Counted from the first letter of the stretch, positions 25,001 to 39,500 are shown. The stretch: 64,000 nt of DNA from Oxyruncus cristatus (GCA_013399855.1 VXAY01004090.1:252731-316730); one strand, 5' to 3'. Notes: generated by a model not told the origin, from the sequence alone. Numbers and translations: made by a program.

Positions 25001-28000
25001 TACATCTCCTTCCATCACAGTTGGACTACTTGACTCACAGGTTTTGGAAATGAATTATTCTTGGTATTTTTATTATTCTGATTCTGATTTATTTTTCTTT
25101 TATTCTGAGTCATTTTGACTAAGCTGTATTAAAAAGATAGCTAGTTACACACAAGGACTGTTTGAAGAGATCAGCAATTTTATTGTAAGCAACAAGGAAA
25201 TTCAACTACTCTTTTGGCAAGCAACAGAAAAGTAAATTTTCTAATTATCTTATAGCTTAGAAGTCATTATCCTAAGACATTACTATCTTCTTAGATTATT
25301 AGCTGAGGATCATAAGATTTAAAGATATTGACCAGGCCAAGGCTAGACTTAAAATTATTGTTTACTGCATGTGCCCGTTCTCCCAGGAGCATCTGGAAGA
25401 ATTATTTTTTCCAGAAGTAATAAAGTAGAGAAGATACAAGTAAATAATTAGAGTGCTTGAATGCAATGTACTAGCTTTCTAGTCCATAGCACATGATGGC
25501 TAATTATACCCATGGCTGAAGCTGTAAACTGAAAACACTTTGACCGTTCTGAGTACAGTTGATATTCCTAAGAATGGAATGAAAAGGTTTCCTTTTAGCT
25601 CAGACCTGCTATAATGACCTCCACATTTATGAACAACACTGGAGGGAGCTACTAACAGTACAAAACACAGAGCTCAAAATACAGAACATTTTGCAGAAAA
25701 ATTGCTTTGGGCATCTATCTACCTTCAGCACTTGGTAAGATACCAAGAACACAAAAGAGAGAACTGATATGAGACAATGGAAGCAACATATCCAAAAGTC
25801 AGTGTGGGAGGTGTTATGATGGTTCCATGTGCCGGGAGTGCTTTTTAGTTAATCTTTTGCAGTGTTCCAGGAGATGGATGATGAAAAAGAAAAGCTGATG
25901 AAATAAAGAAAGTGTGTTATTCTTGTTAAGCACAGACCGAACTTCTAGACTTTCAAAAAACTTCTTAAAATCTTTCCAGACAATTCACTGAAGCAAGATA
26001 AAAATGACAGCTTGATTGTAAGGACTTCACCAGAAGACCCTAGCCACTGAAAATGCTGCTTCATATTTTAATAAACAAAAAGCTTCCTAGGAATAATGGG
26101 GGAAATGTTCATTCCTTATATGTGTACATACCCCCTACAAAATCTTCTGGGCTGTAGAAGCTACAAAAAAAAAAAAAAAGGGCTACTCAGTAGTATAGGC
26201 TTTCTGTGCATTTAATTTAAAAGGTCAGCCCTTAACAAGAAATGTACTATAAAAATACTTACCTGTTCATAATAAAGTTCTAACTATGCAGTTATAATCT
26301 CTGTGATATCTAAACAGCTATTGAACTATGTAAATACAAAAAGATAGGGGGGAAAAAAAGTATTTTTTAATCTTCCTTACTCTTTTATGTTTATCTGTGC
26401 TTATTCCATAAAGAGGGAATGACACCCTCTTCTTTTCTGAGGAAAAGATCAACAATTTCAAGTGAAGCAACAATATCTACCCTAATTCTCCTCTTTTCTT
26501 CGTGGAAGAGAAAAAGAAGAAAAGAGATAAGAAGTGAAGGGCTACCTCATTGTAACAATGATTACGTAGTTCTTTATAAGTCAAATAAAGTACAAATATG
26601 AACGCAACTTTAAAATCATACTGGATAAAAGTGCTGGATAAACATTAGTTAATGCTCTTAGAGAAGAGATTTAAGTAGAATTTTCTTCCTTTCCAAGAGC
26701 ATAGCCCTTTCAAATGGGACAAATTTCCATATGTCTTTACTTCCTATATAATATTGAGAGACTGAATAACTATATTTAATGAGATTCATAAATGTAGGGA
26801 AAATGTAGGTGGGAACTGTAAGAAACTAGGAATTCACAGAATCAGAGGAAGCAGACAACATGTTAAATAATATATACCCTGTTCTACTATTTCATACACA
26901 TCAATACAGAGCACATCTTTACAGATTATGAAGTAAACAGAAGTTCACCATTCTAGGAGAACTCAGACTTGTGTCTCTTGGTGATTAGGAATGGATTAAT
27001 AGCTTAGTTATAATTCAGACAAGCCCTGAAGAATATAACTTGGAAAAGTCCTCGAGGTGACTAGCAACACATCTGTCATTCACTTGCTCCTTTCTCTGCT
27101 CCTGTTAATTCACTACTCCTGCTATTCTCTTCCCACCTATATTGTCCCTTCTATAACTCATTTACAAAACCTATTTAAAAAAATAAAAATTTACTCAGAG
27201 TTTAACATAATTTTTTTATTCCACTGCTATTAATTGTTTTACATCACAACTAAAGGTTCTTAGACCCTCAGGTCTGCCTGCTCTGTCCTGAGATTAACCT
27301 TTTCGTCCCTGGGTACAATAAGTAACAAAACGAAGTAGCTACTAGTTAAAAATTACCAGTCTTCATTTATAAGGTAAATAACAAAGTAACTTGAAAGAAA
27401 ACAAAGTGGACCTTTCAAAGTAAGTGAGACTAGTATTCCTTTTATATAATTCATAATAGATGCATTTTTCTTCAGCCTCCTTGGTCTGAGTGATATGCAT
27501 CCTTTAGGCAGAGAAAGCAGGAGCTATAACTAACATGAAAGTGGTTCCATAGTTATAAAAATGCCCAAAGTATAATGGTATCAGATGAAAAGAGGCTAAG
27601 GAAAACATAATGAGAAAAAAAAGTTGGTAACTAAACCCCCACAGTGATACCGCTTGCTGAGTTAACGTATATTTTTGTCTTTATGTGGAATACACTGTAC
27701 AATTAAAGCCTTTTTTCTTGACTATTTTTACTGGTTTTATTTTTTATTCCTTATTTTTTTGTAATCGGTGTAAATTGAAAAGACTGGTAACCTCATAAAT
27801 CACTGACTGGGATTTTCTTTTACTGCAGTACAGCTATGACATTCTGGCAGTGATAGTGCATAATGCAATCAACTCATCAGCTTTTCCCTTACTCTTGCCA
27901 TGGAGCAGAACTAATAGAATCTGGAGAGTTGTAAGGAAAAGCTATGCTTACACATTAGAAGTCATATTTTTGCATTATTATAATTCTAAAGCTGAACACT

Positions 28001-29094
28001 AGGAAAATAGGTTCACAGTTCTTTTGGGAAAACAAATAGCCCTATCCTTCCACATCTTAGGAATACAACAGCAATACAGAGTTTCAGTTCAGATTATTTA
28101 ACCAGAGCTCCATTTGAATCACCATTTTGACTAAAATTATCCATGAATACTCTGAGATCTTCCTTAGCCTCTGTCAAAATCATTACATGCATTTCTTCTT
28201 CCAAGTCCACCTAAACTTACTATATCTCAGTAGATAGGTGTGATTATGGCAAGCATAATTCCAGACTCTAATTATTTTTCAGATGAATGCTGCAATATGT
28301 AGATCAACAAAAATAATTTTCCAGTAAAAATTTCCATAATTTTAAAGAGAGCTTGCAACTGATCTGTCTTTCAGAGTCATTTTACCTGTCTTCCTAGACT
28401 TATTGAAAGTCACTGTCTTTACCTAGTCACTGTCTTTACCTAGTTTCTATGTGAGCTCCTGACTGCTGCAGCATCCTCTTCTCTGACCTCTCATTTTATC
28501 CTCCAGGTCTGAGAAATGCATCTGCTAGTACCACTTCTTTTTTTCTTATTGCTTTAGTTGTGTCACTCATTCCCTTGAGTTTCTCCCTTAACTCATTACA
28601 TTCAAGTATCTTTCAAAGCCCTGTGGAGTTCTGTTCTTATTTATCTCCCCCCAGCTGTCTTTGCTTTTCTTTCCATGCCAGTCTTGACCAGACAGTTTGC
28701 CAGCAGAGCATATAAAGACCTTTTGGTTTCCTAACTCACTCTTTTGACTACAAATTGAGTCACAAGATTTGTGCCACCTCTTTGATTAAGATCTCCCTGA
28801 AGGCTCATTTCTAATGTGCTGCCTGTGGGTAATCTCTACCTAATACTGACATAAATGTTTAACTGTAACCTTATTCCTAAAAGCAATTGTATGCTCTCCA
28901 TACGTAATCTATTTCAATGTGCCTATTGTGAACTCCCCGGGAAATGACACGCCAGAAGTCTTATCAAGGAGGAGCACACATCACAGGAGGCATTTCATCT
29001 GTTGTCATACCCCTAAAGGTAACCGTTTATGCTCTGGTTTAATAGAATTGTGAGGATCTGAAGTGGAAAATAACCACTGAATGACTTACCCTGT
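22080..29094. other. 7 kb of unique AT-rich DNA
   Basis: No gene is recognised. A 15-A run lies at 26165-26179 and a 17-bp tandem duplication at 28410-28443. Frames such as 24201-24536 minus (111 codons) have no motif. A 'cacagaatcag' string at 26835-26845 only superficially resembles a CR1 terminus. Confidence 0.5.
28410..28443. repeat. 17-bp tandem duplication, two exact copies
   Basis: The unit tcactgtctttacctag is repeated head to tail without mismatch (28410-28426 and 28427-28443). Confidence 0.92.
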
Positions 29095-29190
29095 CTCATA
29101 GAAGTGACTAGGTCAATCTCCTCAAGGTACTACAAAATAGGATGTCCAGTCTCTTGTTAAAAATATCCAGGGAAGGACCTTCCCTATTGC
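29095..29190 (-). mobile_element. ancient CR1-like LINE fragment
   Basis: Diverged matches to the reversed 3' part of old CR1 elements appear in order: 'actaggtcaatctcct', a middle part, then 'ctcttgttaaaaatatccag' and 'ggaaggaccttccc'. These correspond to 'ctagtccaatctcct', 'cctgttcttaaaaatctccag' and 'gattcc' in less decayed copies. Only about 95 bp are visible. Confidence 0.4.
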
Positions 29191-31362
29191 TGTCTCCTTT
29201 ATATTTCTTTTAGCTTGGGGATTGCCTTTCCCCAGGCTTCCTTTATTTATTGCTATTTTATGTATACTTATAGAGCACAGTTTTTTATAGCAAAAAATGG
29301 AACTGCAATCTATTCATTCATAATTGATAGGTTCTGTACTCCTGCAGCCTGAGTACAGTTTATGACGAACCAGTGATACACGGTTTCTTTTGGAATATAG
29401 ACCATGATTTGTTTTTTTTTCTCATTAGTCATGTCTGAGATCCCACAAACCCATAAACAGAAGAGAGCTGTGCTGCCTTAACCTGAATGTCCATCCAGCT
29501 TCAAACCTGCAGACTCATGGGCACCAGGGCTACAGCAGATGTCTAAGGTAGAAAATCCAAGAAGCAGGTGAGTGGAGGTACTATAACAATACTATACTTT
29601 TCTGTTTAGCTATGGAACTCTATCCATGTCAGTTCTAAGCAGATGATTCTTATGTTACTTCATAATAGACCTTATTTATCTAGCACATTTTTATGTCTTC
29701 CTGATGCTTTTAATGCCAAGGTTTGTATTATGCCTCTTAGGGCTCTCTTCCACGGTACAGTTTCCCCTTCAATTTTTAGATCTCCTTTAGAAACAGATAT
29801 ACTTTTGGCCTGGTTGCCTCCTTTTATGAATGCTTGGATTTTATCTAAATTTGCCTCTGTTTCCTACTTGTGGTCAATCTCCTATCATTTTAGGGTATGC
29901 CTGCCCCCAAAAAAACATCCTTCCTGCAAATGTATGATGATGAGATGCCCACACATCGGGCATTTCCTTTTATTCTTTCCTGCAGAACCTACCCATACTT
30001 ATTTCTCTCCATCAGCACTAAGGCCATTTGGATTCAGCAGCCCAAGCACCAGGTGACCTATAAAAGTCTTATGGATGAATTTTTCTGCTTGACTGGGTTG
30101 CTGCAGGGAGCTGGGGAAACTGCAGTGGGTAAGAAGCTCACCTGGGAGACACATAGATGCCCTATATGCCAGTATGAGCCCACAGGATAATCATGCACTA
30201 TGCTGGGAATTTTCCACCTCTTCCCTCAGTCCTGCTGGATTTCTCTCTACATAACGCTTTATTTCCAGACTTTTTGAGGTGAGGGAAGGAAGAATATTTT
30301 GCTAGCACTATTACAGAGTGGTAACTCAGTGCTTCATCTTGTTGATTTTCCTTTTACTGAATAAGTTTTGCTCCCATTTTTCCTTTGTTTGGAAAACAGA
30401 TGAAGGATTTCTGCATCTTCATCACTGCCTCACTCCACTCTCAAATTCACTTGAGATTGCCAGCCAAGGAAGGCATTATGCTAAGTGCTGCTCTATCAGC
30501 AACAGTCACAGACACTTTAAAAAAAAACAAACATATTTTTTTCCACTGGTGATACTGCAAAAAAATCACAATTCCAAGAGTTTGTGGGAAGGGCATGTCT
30601 GTAATGGACAGTAAAGAGATGCTGAGTTAGCAGACATTGAGGCAATTTAGAATGAGAAGTAAAATAATTATGTCAGTGCAGAGTCCTCCTGAATATAGCT
30701 GTGCTGGTGTTGTGCTGCATCCTCTAACAAGCTCCTCTGCCAGGCTATACCTCACTCAGCCACTCAGATTTAGGAGCCAAACCTCCCTTCTCTGCATGGC
30801 CAGTCTGCACTAGAAGGCTCAGGAATCTCTGTACCTCATTCTGCTCTTCAGTGCCCATTACGTTGTTACGCTGATGTGGGTGCGTGCATAGGTACGTACA
30901 CAGCGTATGTAGATGGTATGTGTGGCATGTCTTATATCTGCTGCTAAAAGATGCAATTCTGCTAATAAATGTCAATGACTAGTAAAAACTCCCGGTCAGA
31001 AAAAGTACCACCAGAACACCAGCAAAATGCACTAAAAATCAGTTGAAGAAAAGCAGTATTTAAAATCACATGAGTCTGGGAGACTGACAGCTGACCCAGC
31101 CCTGTGGGATGGTGAGGGAAGGACCTCTCCAAGTTAACTGGGCTTCACCTGTGGTTCTGCACTCACCAGTTCAAATGTTAGGTACTCAATCTCCACAGAG
31201 CTTGTGATACTGACCCCCAGAGCCAGACCTGAGTTTGCACTTAATGAGGAGTCCGGCTAACAGATATCATGGCTGGTTGATATGAATTTCTGGGTCGGTT
31301 ACATTCCAGCTGAGATACTTTTCATCCGCCTTAGCTTATACAGCTGCAGAACACAGCCAATA
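29191..31362. other. unique DNA, no gene recognised
   Basis: A 137-codon plus frame (29643-30056) and an overlapping 97-codon frame (29897-30190) show no domain, and the longer one is Pro/Ser/Phe/Leu-rich. A TATAAAA string at 30059-30065 has no supporting promoter context. Confidence 0.45.
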
Positions 31363-31770
31363 CATAGAATCATAGAATGATTTGGGTTCAAAGGGACCTT
31401 ACAGATCATCTAGTTCCATCCCCCCCTGCTATGCGCAGGAACACCTTCCACTAGAACAGTTTGCCCAGAGCCCCATCCAAGTTGGCCTTGAACACTTCCA
31501 GGGATGGGGCATCCAAAGATTCTCTCGGCAACCTGTTCCAATGCCTCACCATTCGCATAGTAAAGAATTTCTTCCTAACATCTAATTTAAACCTACTCTT
31601 TGTCATTTTAAAACCATTACCCATTGTCACATCACTACATGCCTTGTCAAAAGTCTGTCTCCAACTCTCTTGAAGCCTCTTTAGGTACTGAAAGATGCTA
31701 AAAGGTCTCCCTGGCACCTTTTCTTCTCCAGGTTGAACAAATCCAACTCTTATCAGCCTGTCTTCACAGG
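31363..31770 (-). mobile_element. CR1 LINE 3' fragment
   Basis: The left edge is catagaatcatagaatgat, followed by 'tttgggttcaaagggacctt', 'aggaacaccttccactaga', 'tgcccagagccccatccaa', 'cttccagggatggggcatcc' and 'ctcggcaacctgttccaatg'. It then runs through 'aaagaatttcttcctaac' to 'tcagcctgtcttcacagg'. This is one of the better-preserved CR1 copies here. The 116-codon minus frame (31451-31801) reads through the CR1 3' region (sense strand of the element) and is not a gene. Confidence 0.95.
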
Positions 31771-32380
31771 ACATGTTACCATGTACCCTGAATACAGACA
31801 CCTCTGATACAGTTTGACAATTGTGAATATCCCAGAGATATGAAAACTATTTTCCACCATAAAATGAACAGCTTTAACTTTCAGTTGATTATTTTTTGAT
31901 ATAACTTTTCTCCCACTGTACTATATTTTTATGTGAGGTTATTCAGGAAGCTGGACATTACCTAGGAGGTTTTTTATTTAAATAAATGATACATTTTACA
32001 GATTACAATACTGTTCTAGAAATGCCAATTATTTTAAAAATCACAGAAGGAAAAGGCCAAAGATTATATCTGCTTTAGCTGTAGCACACTGTTATCCCTT
32101 GATGCCGGGACATTATTGAAAATCACTTCTCAACAGTGAAGAACAAACTGTAAATGGAAACCAGATCATGGGATATTTCAAAAATGTATGTGAAGCTCAA
32201 AGAAAGGATAAAACAGAAACTAGTGTTAAAAAGCAGCTTTTTTCAATAATGCATTTGAATGGGACAGCTTGGCATATTCAGAGGAGTCTTTTGCTTTAAA
32301 AAACCTAAGTATTCTCTCTGATCCCAAGAGGATCTGCCACACTATCATTTATTTTCTAGCTAATGGGCCAGGTTCACTCA
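31771..32380. other. unannotated AT-rich DNA
   Basis: Nothing recognisable is seen between the CR1 copy and the GC-richer block that follows. Confidence 0.45.
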
Positions 32381-33540
32381 GAAAATGGTTTGCATTCAGC
32401 AACACCAAATTAAGCAGCCTGGTGCACCCACCTACCCTGCTGTGCTTTCACAAGAGTCCATGTACCTGAGCAGCCACAGGGCTGCACACAGATCTGGCTG
32501 GAAAGAAAAAAATGAAAAACAAAAAGTAAATTTTTCTCCCAGGTCAGTTCACAAGGGTGATTTCCTGTGCAGCTGCACAACACCAGGGCCAGGTCAAGGG
32601 CTGGTGCAGCAGGGATGAAGGAGGAGTCCTCTGGCATGAGGGCCACACAGCAGTTAATTTCTACCATGGCTCAAGCTGATTTAGGGGATTGGGAATGACA
32701 CCTTTTAGCATTAGCTGATCTGATTGCATCGGCCAATACTACTGATGCTTCTGAGCCACTTGAATGTTTTCAGTAGTTTCTGGCAGCAGATCAAGCAGAG
32801 GGTGCTGCCTCTCCTTGATTACAGGCAACCTGCTTTGCAGACACAGCCAATACCCGCAACTGCTGCTGTGTGTTTCCCCTGCCATATACTCCCTGCATCT
32901 TCACATAAAGTCTGGGATGACTGTAATAAGGTATACTTTCGACTGAAAAAGTGTTATTTGCTGTAATTTCTGTTTCTGAGTGGAGGGAATGCAATGCCCT
33001 GCCTAACCTAAAATTTCATCTATGGTTTGGATGATGGTAGACAAGAAGAAAGAACAGAGGGGGCATACACTGGCCTTTAATCCTGCCCATAATGACTATT
33101 ATCAGTATTGCTGCTAGTCCTTGACCCAAGGTGTAATGGGAATTCCTTCTGAGGCTGTGAACAGACCAAGGATAACTGCTCTGTGAAATCTGGGAAAAAT
33201 ACACCTCTCTGCATGGTGTCAACAGCAAGGTTCAACCTACAAACACCAAGTAGTCGCACTGAGGCAGCTCACGAGCAACTGAGTGGGCACCAGTCCCACC
33301 ACGCTGGCTGTGATGGGGCAGTGCTGTGCAGGTAGTGCAGCACCCAGCAACAGGAGGAAGCGAGGCTGCATCTGCTGCTGGCACTGGCATCCCCCCAAAA
33401 TTAACTGCACACTTAATACACACTGCTCCTCTGAGCAGTGGAAAGACAGGACACGTGGGTCCTACCATCTTCCTTCTTACCTGCCTTCCTTCCTCCCAGA
33501 GCATTCAGCTTCTGTCCTGTGACTCTTGGCCCTGTTAAAA
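32381..33540. other. GC-richer block with many overlapping short frames
   Basis: For about 1.15 kb the DNA is visibly richer in G and C than its flanks, and eleven or more short frames (60-90 codons) crowd both strands. That is what stop-poor, GC-richer DNA yields by chance. No frame has a recognisable domain or clear exon borders. It could be an old, unrecognised transposable element or an exon-bearing part of a long non-coding RNA. Confidence 0.3.
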
Positions 33541-36500
33541 TTTGGCAATCATTGTCAGTGATTTGTGTATAGGGTTGGTCTCAATAGAAGGCAGATCAAA
33601 ATGAATCTAAAATTAGAAGCATGTAGTTTCTCTTGGATAATAGCTAGATTTTCTAATGCAATTGGCCTCTTCCCCCCCGATGAAATGTCTTTGATCTTAA
33701 CACTGAACAAACTGTAATTTCTAGGGATTGTGAAAATGTAACTAGTCATAAAAATTATTGTAACACTGCATAAACTTTAGAAGGTAAACCATTTCTTGGT
33801 GTTAGTAATAAAGTTACACTAGAGAACTTTTAGGCAAGTAAAGATCTAACATGAAATGTTCTGAATAATAACGTGCTAAACCTAGTTGTAGAACTGGAAT
33901 GCAAAGCAGGAGGGGATGTGTCTGAATCTGGTTTTGTGAGTTTTGTGAGTGGTTCTAAGAAAAATTAGTTTCATCTTGGTACAGAACATGAAATTGTAAA
34001 CATGACAGAGAGATATGGAATGCCATAGGTAATTTAGTCAAAATTAGGTTGATTGGCCAAGTTTAAAGCAGTTAATGTTATACTCACTCTCCAGGAATGC
34101 CACAGTCTCATAGATTTGGAGAACGTGAATAACTGTAATTTGTTTCTCAAAGAGATTTAATCTCTTTTAGAAATCAAAGCATGAAACCCACTAATGTTAC
34201 TGAATGTTGCCACCAGAATTTTCTAACTCAATGAGAAAAGGAAGGCAACACTACAAAGTGATGGTGATTGGCTTGAAGACTGGAGGTCAAATAAAAACCA
34301 TCTTGTTATTCTGCTATCATGAAGGCAAATCAGAATAAATGCAAAGATAACTTGCCTGAAAAGACAGAGACTTCAAAGAATGTAAATGAATCTCTTAAAC
34401 AGATAATTCAGTAAATTACTAAACCATAGTGAAACTAAAATAATGTATATGAAAAATATATAGAATATGCAATAAAATATTTATGAATCTAGCGGCTACA
34501 AATATAACAGAAGTCCTAATCCTTGTAACCGAAGTTATCCAGTAACCGAAGTTGTGGAGAATCACAAATCACTGATAGGGGTGCATCTGACCAACTTTTC
34601 AGAGAGATAGTTCAAAGTGGGTCTTGTTGCACCTGCAGATGAAGAACTCATTGATAAACAAAAGCCTTTGGACAAAATGCTCCTCTTATTTCCTTAACGT
34701 TATTATAATTTAGTCTTAATCTCTGCAGTGAATGCATGATTCTAGGAGTTAATTTGGGAACAAGCATTTGTCTTAAACAGTGCTAAGTCCTAGAATAGCT
34801 TAAGAGACTTCAGTAAGAAGAGAAAATCTAGAGTACAGAAGAAATTTCAGTCAGAAGGTTGGTGCAGGAGAAAAGGCAGGATCACAACAGATTTGTTGTA
34901 CTACTTTATTTGAGTTTTTACAGAATAGTTCAGTACTTGAATTACAGAAGTTGCAAGCAAAGAGTAACTTCAAAGTAAAGATGGTCCCTAAGTGTGACCA
35001 GTATCAAGAACACCTGCCCATCCGATTGCTTTGCTCCCTGTTACATATTTGGTTCTGGATCTCTGACCACAGTCCCACACTACACCCATGCTGCTGTACT
35101 CACTGGCTCCCTTTCAGATGAGCCCACTTGATACTTTCAAAATTATATTTCTGAGAACTGTTTATTGCACTGAAAAATCACATGAACTTCAGGTCAGAAA
35201 ATGCCAGCAGCAGGTGTAGAAAGAGCACAAAGCTTTGCACAAAGGCTTAGCTCTCCCAAAAATGTCTGACAGAAGCAAGTAAAAGAGGTTGGCGCAGTCA
35301 AATGACTAAAAGGCGGAAAGAATCAACATATAGTCCTATATTTACCTTATTCGTGATTTTTATCTTACAAAATAAATTTCTAAGCTTACAAATTAATATT
35401 GAGAAATGGAAAAAAATGAGGAAATGAATACAAGTTGCTAGATTATCTAGGCTTAATACTGCAATCTGCTTTACACCTCCAGACGTTATTGAAGTGTTGA
35501 GAAACAGAGGTTCTCACAATGAAGGGGAGTGAATATCCATAAAGATCAAACTGTTGGCACTGCCTCCAGGGACCATACATTTCCAGAACAAGAAGTTAGC
35601 CCTCTTCATTTCTCTTTTTATTCACAGCTTCCACTTTGTTTGAGGACTAGGCAGGATCAAAAAACCTTACTTATCTCCATAGTATTATTTAAAAATGAGG
35701 CAAATGAATAATGGAACTGCTCACCTATCTCTGTAAGACTGTGATGGATAGCATATATCCATTTAGGAGATGTGAGTTGTCAAAGAAAGAGACACAGGGA
35801 AAAACATAATAAAAAGATTGATCACCTTTGAAATACACCTGCTAGCTTTGCCTGCAGATAAACTAGAAAAATAAAGACCGTTTCCCCGTTGTCCATAAAA
35901 ACAATGAGACATCAGCTATATTTTGTTTCACTTGTAAAACATTTCAGGTGGTTCTCCCAGCTGCCAGGCTGGGACAGACAGAAATGGGCTGCTGTTGTAA
36001 TGTTCGCACTAACATAATAAGCGTGCACTTGGAGCTTCTCCACCCATGCTCTACGTCCCTCGCTCTGCAGAGGAGCAGTTCTCATGAACTTCAACGGAGA
36101 TTATGCATCCTCTCGTATGTCTCTTCTACAAACAGATCTTTTTTCCCAATTCTCCCACAATTAAGACCAGGTTTTCAAAAGTCTGCAGCACCCAGGAGGT
36201 CTTGCTGTTCGATATGTGGCTGAGTAGAAAGCAACAGTAGAGAAGCTGAAGCTTCTTTTACGGGATTCAGTTGCAGTTCTTGATTTCATTTGAACACCAG
36301 ACCCCACATGTCTGTATTTCCAATTCTAAAATAAACCATACATCCCGTGAAGAGGACAGTATAAATTTGGTATATCATGTCAATCCCATTAAAATCCCAT
36401 TACTTCTTGGGATGGTTCATTACATAGATATGTTTTTATCTTCCATGAGCGTGACTATTTACTACTCCTTTAAAGCATAATTCACAGTTGGACTTCTAGA

Positions 36501-39500
36501 ATTGATTTCAGTGTGTTCAGGATGCATCCCAGTGTTTCTAAGACACTATGAATTAAACCTTAAAGCCTGTTGTTCTGTTTAAAATAACAGTCTGTGTAAA
36601 TGAAAGAAGCAGCATTTTGCTTTTAGGTAAAAGAATGCAGCTAGCAACATTTTTTTTCTTTTACTTCAGCTAAAGATCTTTCAAGATATAAAAATCTGTC
36701 TCCTCACTCCAGTGAAATGCTGTTTTGATAGAATTAATTTTAAATAAGCTCCCAGCCTTTCATAGTTCAGTGCACTAATTACATCCCCACAACACAAACA
36801 CAAGATGACGCTTCTTATACACAGGGTTGTAGGGATGATAGAGCAAGGGAAACACAGAAAGCAGATTTAAGACACAGTGCCTAATTTGTTCACCTTATTT
36901 TACATACAGAGGTACAAAAGCACATTCCAGCTAAATGCAGAAATAGCTACATAGGCCAACACAGCTAAAATCATCTGAGATATAGTCAGGTGACCTTTTT
37001 TTCTGAATAACAATAAAAAGAATCAAGACAATATTTGAGGTGTGGGTTTTGTTGTTTTTTGTTTTTTTTTTTAAAAAAAGCAAACCTTAGCTTAGTTGAG
37101 CACAAAAATTTTAATGCAAAAGACTATTTAATGAAAAAACTATTTTTCAAATACATTATTTGTTGCATTAGATATGAGAAACTATCCAAGGTTTCCTCAT
37201 AATTTAACTACAATTCACTGCAGGATTTTTAAAAAATATTATTTAAATCAATTTCAATACTGTGCCAGCCATAGGCTGGAAATTACTGAATTAGCACAAA
37301 ATAGTTTTAAAATATTTTTAAAATAAATATTTTCAGAAAAATCAGGAATGGATCCTATAAATATATATATCCATATTTTTCTTCAATTTTACTTCCCCCT
37401 AGCCTCAGGGAAGGGAACAGCTGAGAAGGAGGGCTATATCTCAGTTAAAATGCTCTCAAATCATAGCGCTAAGATTTAAATGCTGCAGTTCTGTATGTTG
37501 GAAATGTTAGTTGGCAGATCCGTTACAAGCCCTTAACTCCTTTTGGTAATTTCAATGTTTTGCCTTTAAGCATCTATGAATCAATTCCCAAACTCCTGTC
37601 TCTGCCTGTATAACAAGGTTATTTAATAGATTATTATGCTTAGTATACATACCAACTCCTCAGAAGCAGGATTAAATCAGCTAACTTGATCTCCAGCCTG
37701 AATTCAGATTAATCTGATACTTACTTGTCCTGCAACACCCTTCTCTGGTAGTTTAAAGGGTTTTACCTCTCTTGAGAAACCTTGGTTTGGTAGAAAACTC
37801 ATCTAGATTTCAATATCTAAAAGTTAGGACTCTCATTTAAAGTCCTAGGCTTTCTCTATAGTAAGTAGAAAGACAGTCTTTCCTTGGTGGTAACTAGCTT
37901 TGGATAGGTTTAATCATCCTTTGGAAGCAATTTTCCATTTTCACTGGCTTTTGAAGGAATCATAACTGTGGAATAAGTGCTCCTAAGACTGAAGGCAAAA
38001 GTAAGGTCAGCTGAATCTGGGTTATTGGCTCCATAATTGAGTACAAACTCCCTGTAATTACTCAACAGCTTTCAGAAAGAGAACCAAGCTTTACAGTCAG
38101 CTGAGTGGGAGAGAAGATCAAAAGCCTTTAGGTGGTGATGGGAAAGAAAGCAGGGCACATTCTCAAGTTGAATGAATTTGAGAAACTGAAAACTTTTATT
38201 AAAAGAAAGAGAAATAAAAAGAAGAAAGGTCCCCAAAATGGCTTGTGAATAGGATATTCGGTCTGAGTGCTGCAGACCAGCGTTTACAGCTTGCTCTGCA
38301 TGATTTGGACCAGCTATAAAGAAATTTCTACCTTAATGAAATAAGTTTTTCTCTTTGTCTTGCACTGGAAATTTCACCTTGGACTTGCATAATTTTTTTT
38401 TTTCTTTTTGAATAGATACATTGCTTCTCAAAGAAAACTTTTCAAAATTGCTACAGTCCTGACAAGTTCTCATGAGGATACTCCTATACCGGCTATATAT
38501 ATGAGCTAATCCAAACCACAGCCTCACACTGAGCTCCTGCTGAGCTCTTCCACTCCAAAAATCCTAGCTGATCAACCAAATAATGGGATGCGCGCTTCAA
38601 CTCTGTAAAGTGGGAAGACAAGAACGTTTCCCTGCAGAGCAACACACAACTGTATAGATTCCCTACAGGCTTTTCCACTCCCTTCTTGTTCAGAGCTAAA
38701 TGCTATTAACACTGTCTCATGTTAAATAAATAAAAGCTTTTGCACTTAACACATAAGGATGTCCTGGCCTGAAGCATTTTTCACAATTTAGGTATTGGAC
38801 TCTAAGCAAATAACCCTACATCAAACCCTACATGCTCTCAAAGACGAGCCAAAGGAATATTTTCCCATGGACTAGTACACAGACTAAACCTGCTGCTGTC
38901 TCACATCTGAAAATTGTCCAGCAATGCACGTGCACATCTGACTGGTGGAAAGATTATCACACAAATAATCCCAAATCCATGAGTGATGGAAATTCCTTTC
39001 ATATCCCTGAAAGATATGCACACTGATTTTCCTATAGTCACTTTTAGTTGCATGTTTGAGTAGTTACCTATATAAGTATGTGGAAGGAAAATCATTCACA
39101 GCTCCTAGGAAAGTAACCTCACAAACAGGTAAAAAAAGCTGCCTTTATTTTCCTATCTGTACCACAGAGCCATTTAAGCACAGGTTTCCGTCTTCATCTT
39201 TTTCAGGATGAAGTTCTTAAGTTTTTGGTGCTTCAAGAAAACAAAAATGTTTTATGCAAATGTATTGACTTCTTTAATGCTGTCAAAAAAAAAAAAAGAG
39301 CAAATAGTATGATTTTAAAAAGTGTAAAGGCATCATTTCAATTTCTTTTGACCTTCAGAAAAATATCAGAGCCTTCCTTATTATATTAATCCATATAATT
39401 GTATTTCAAATGGCAAAATAAGGTGCCTGGATGAAGGTTTCTTGTTATTTCCAGAACTGTATGCTTTGCAAAAAATATTATACTGGAAAACTTCAGAATT

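Noticed and set aside
26835..26850. CR1-like 'cacagaatcag' string
   Set aside because: No downstream CR1 sequence follows.
29643..30056. 137-codon frame as a novel gene
   Set aside because: It is featureless, Pro/Ser/Phe/Leu-rich, overlaps another frame, and its length is explained by chance.
30059..30065. TATAAAA as a promoter
   Set aside because: It is a single AT-rich word with no upstream elements, CpG enrichment or downstream exon.
31451..31801. 116-codon minus frame as a gene
   Set aside because: It is translated mostly from the CR1 3' region; the nucleotide blocks are standard CR1 sequence.
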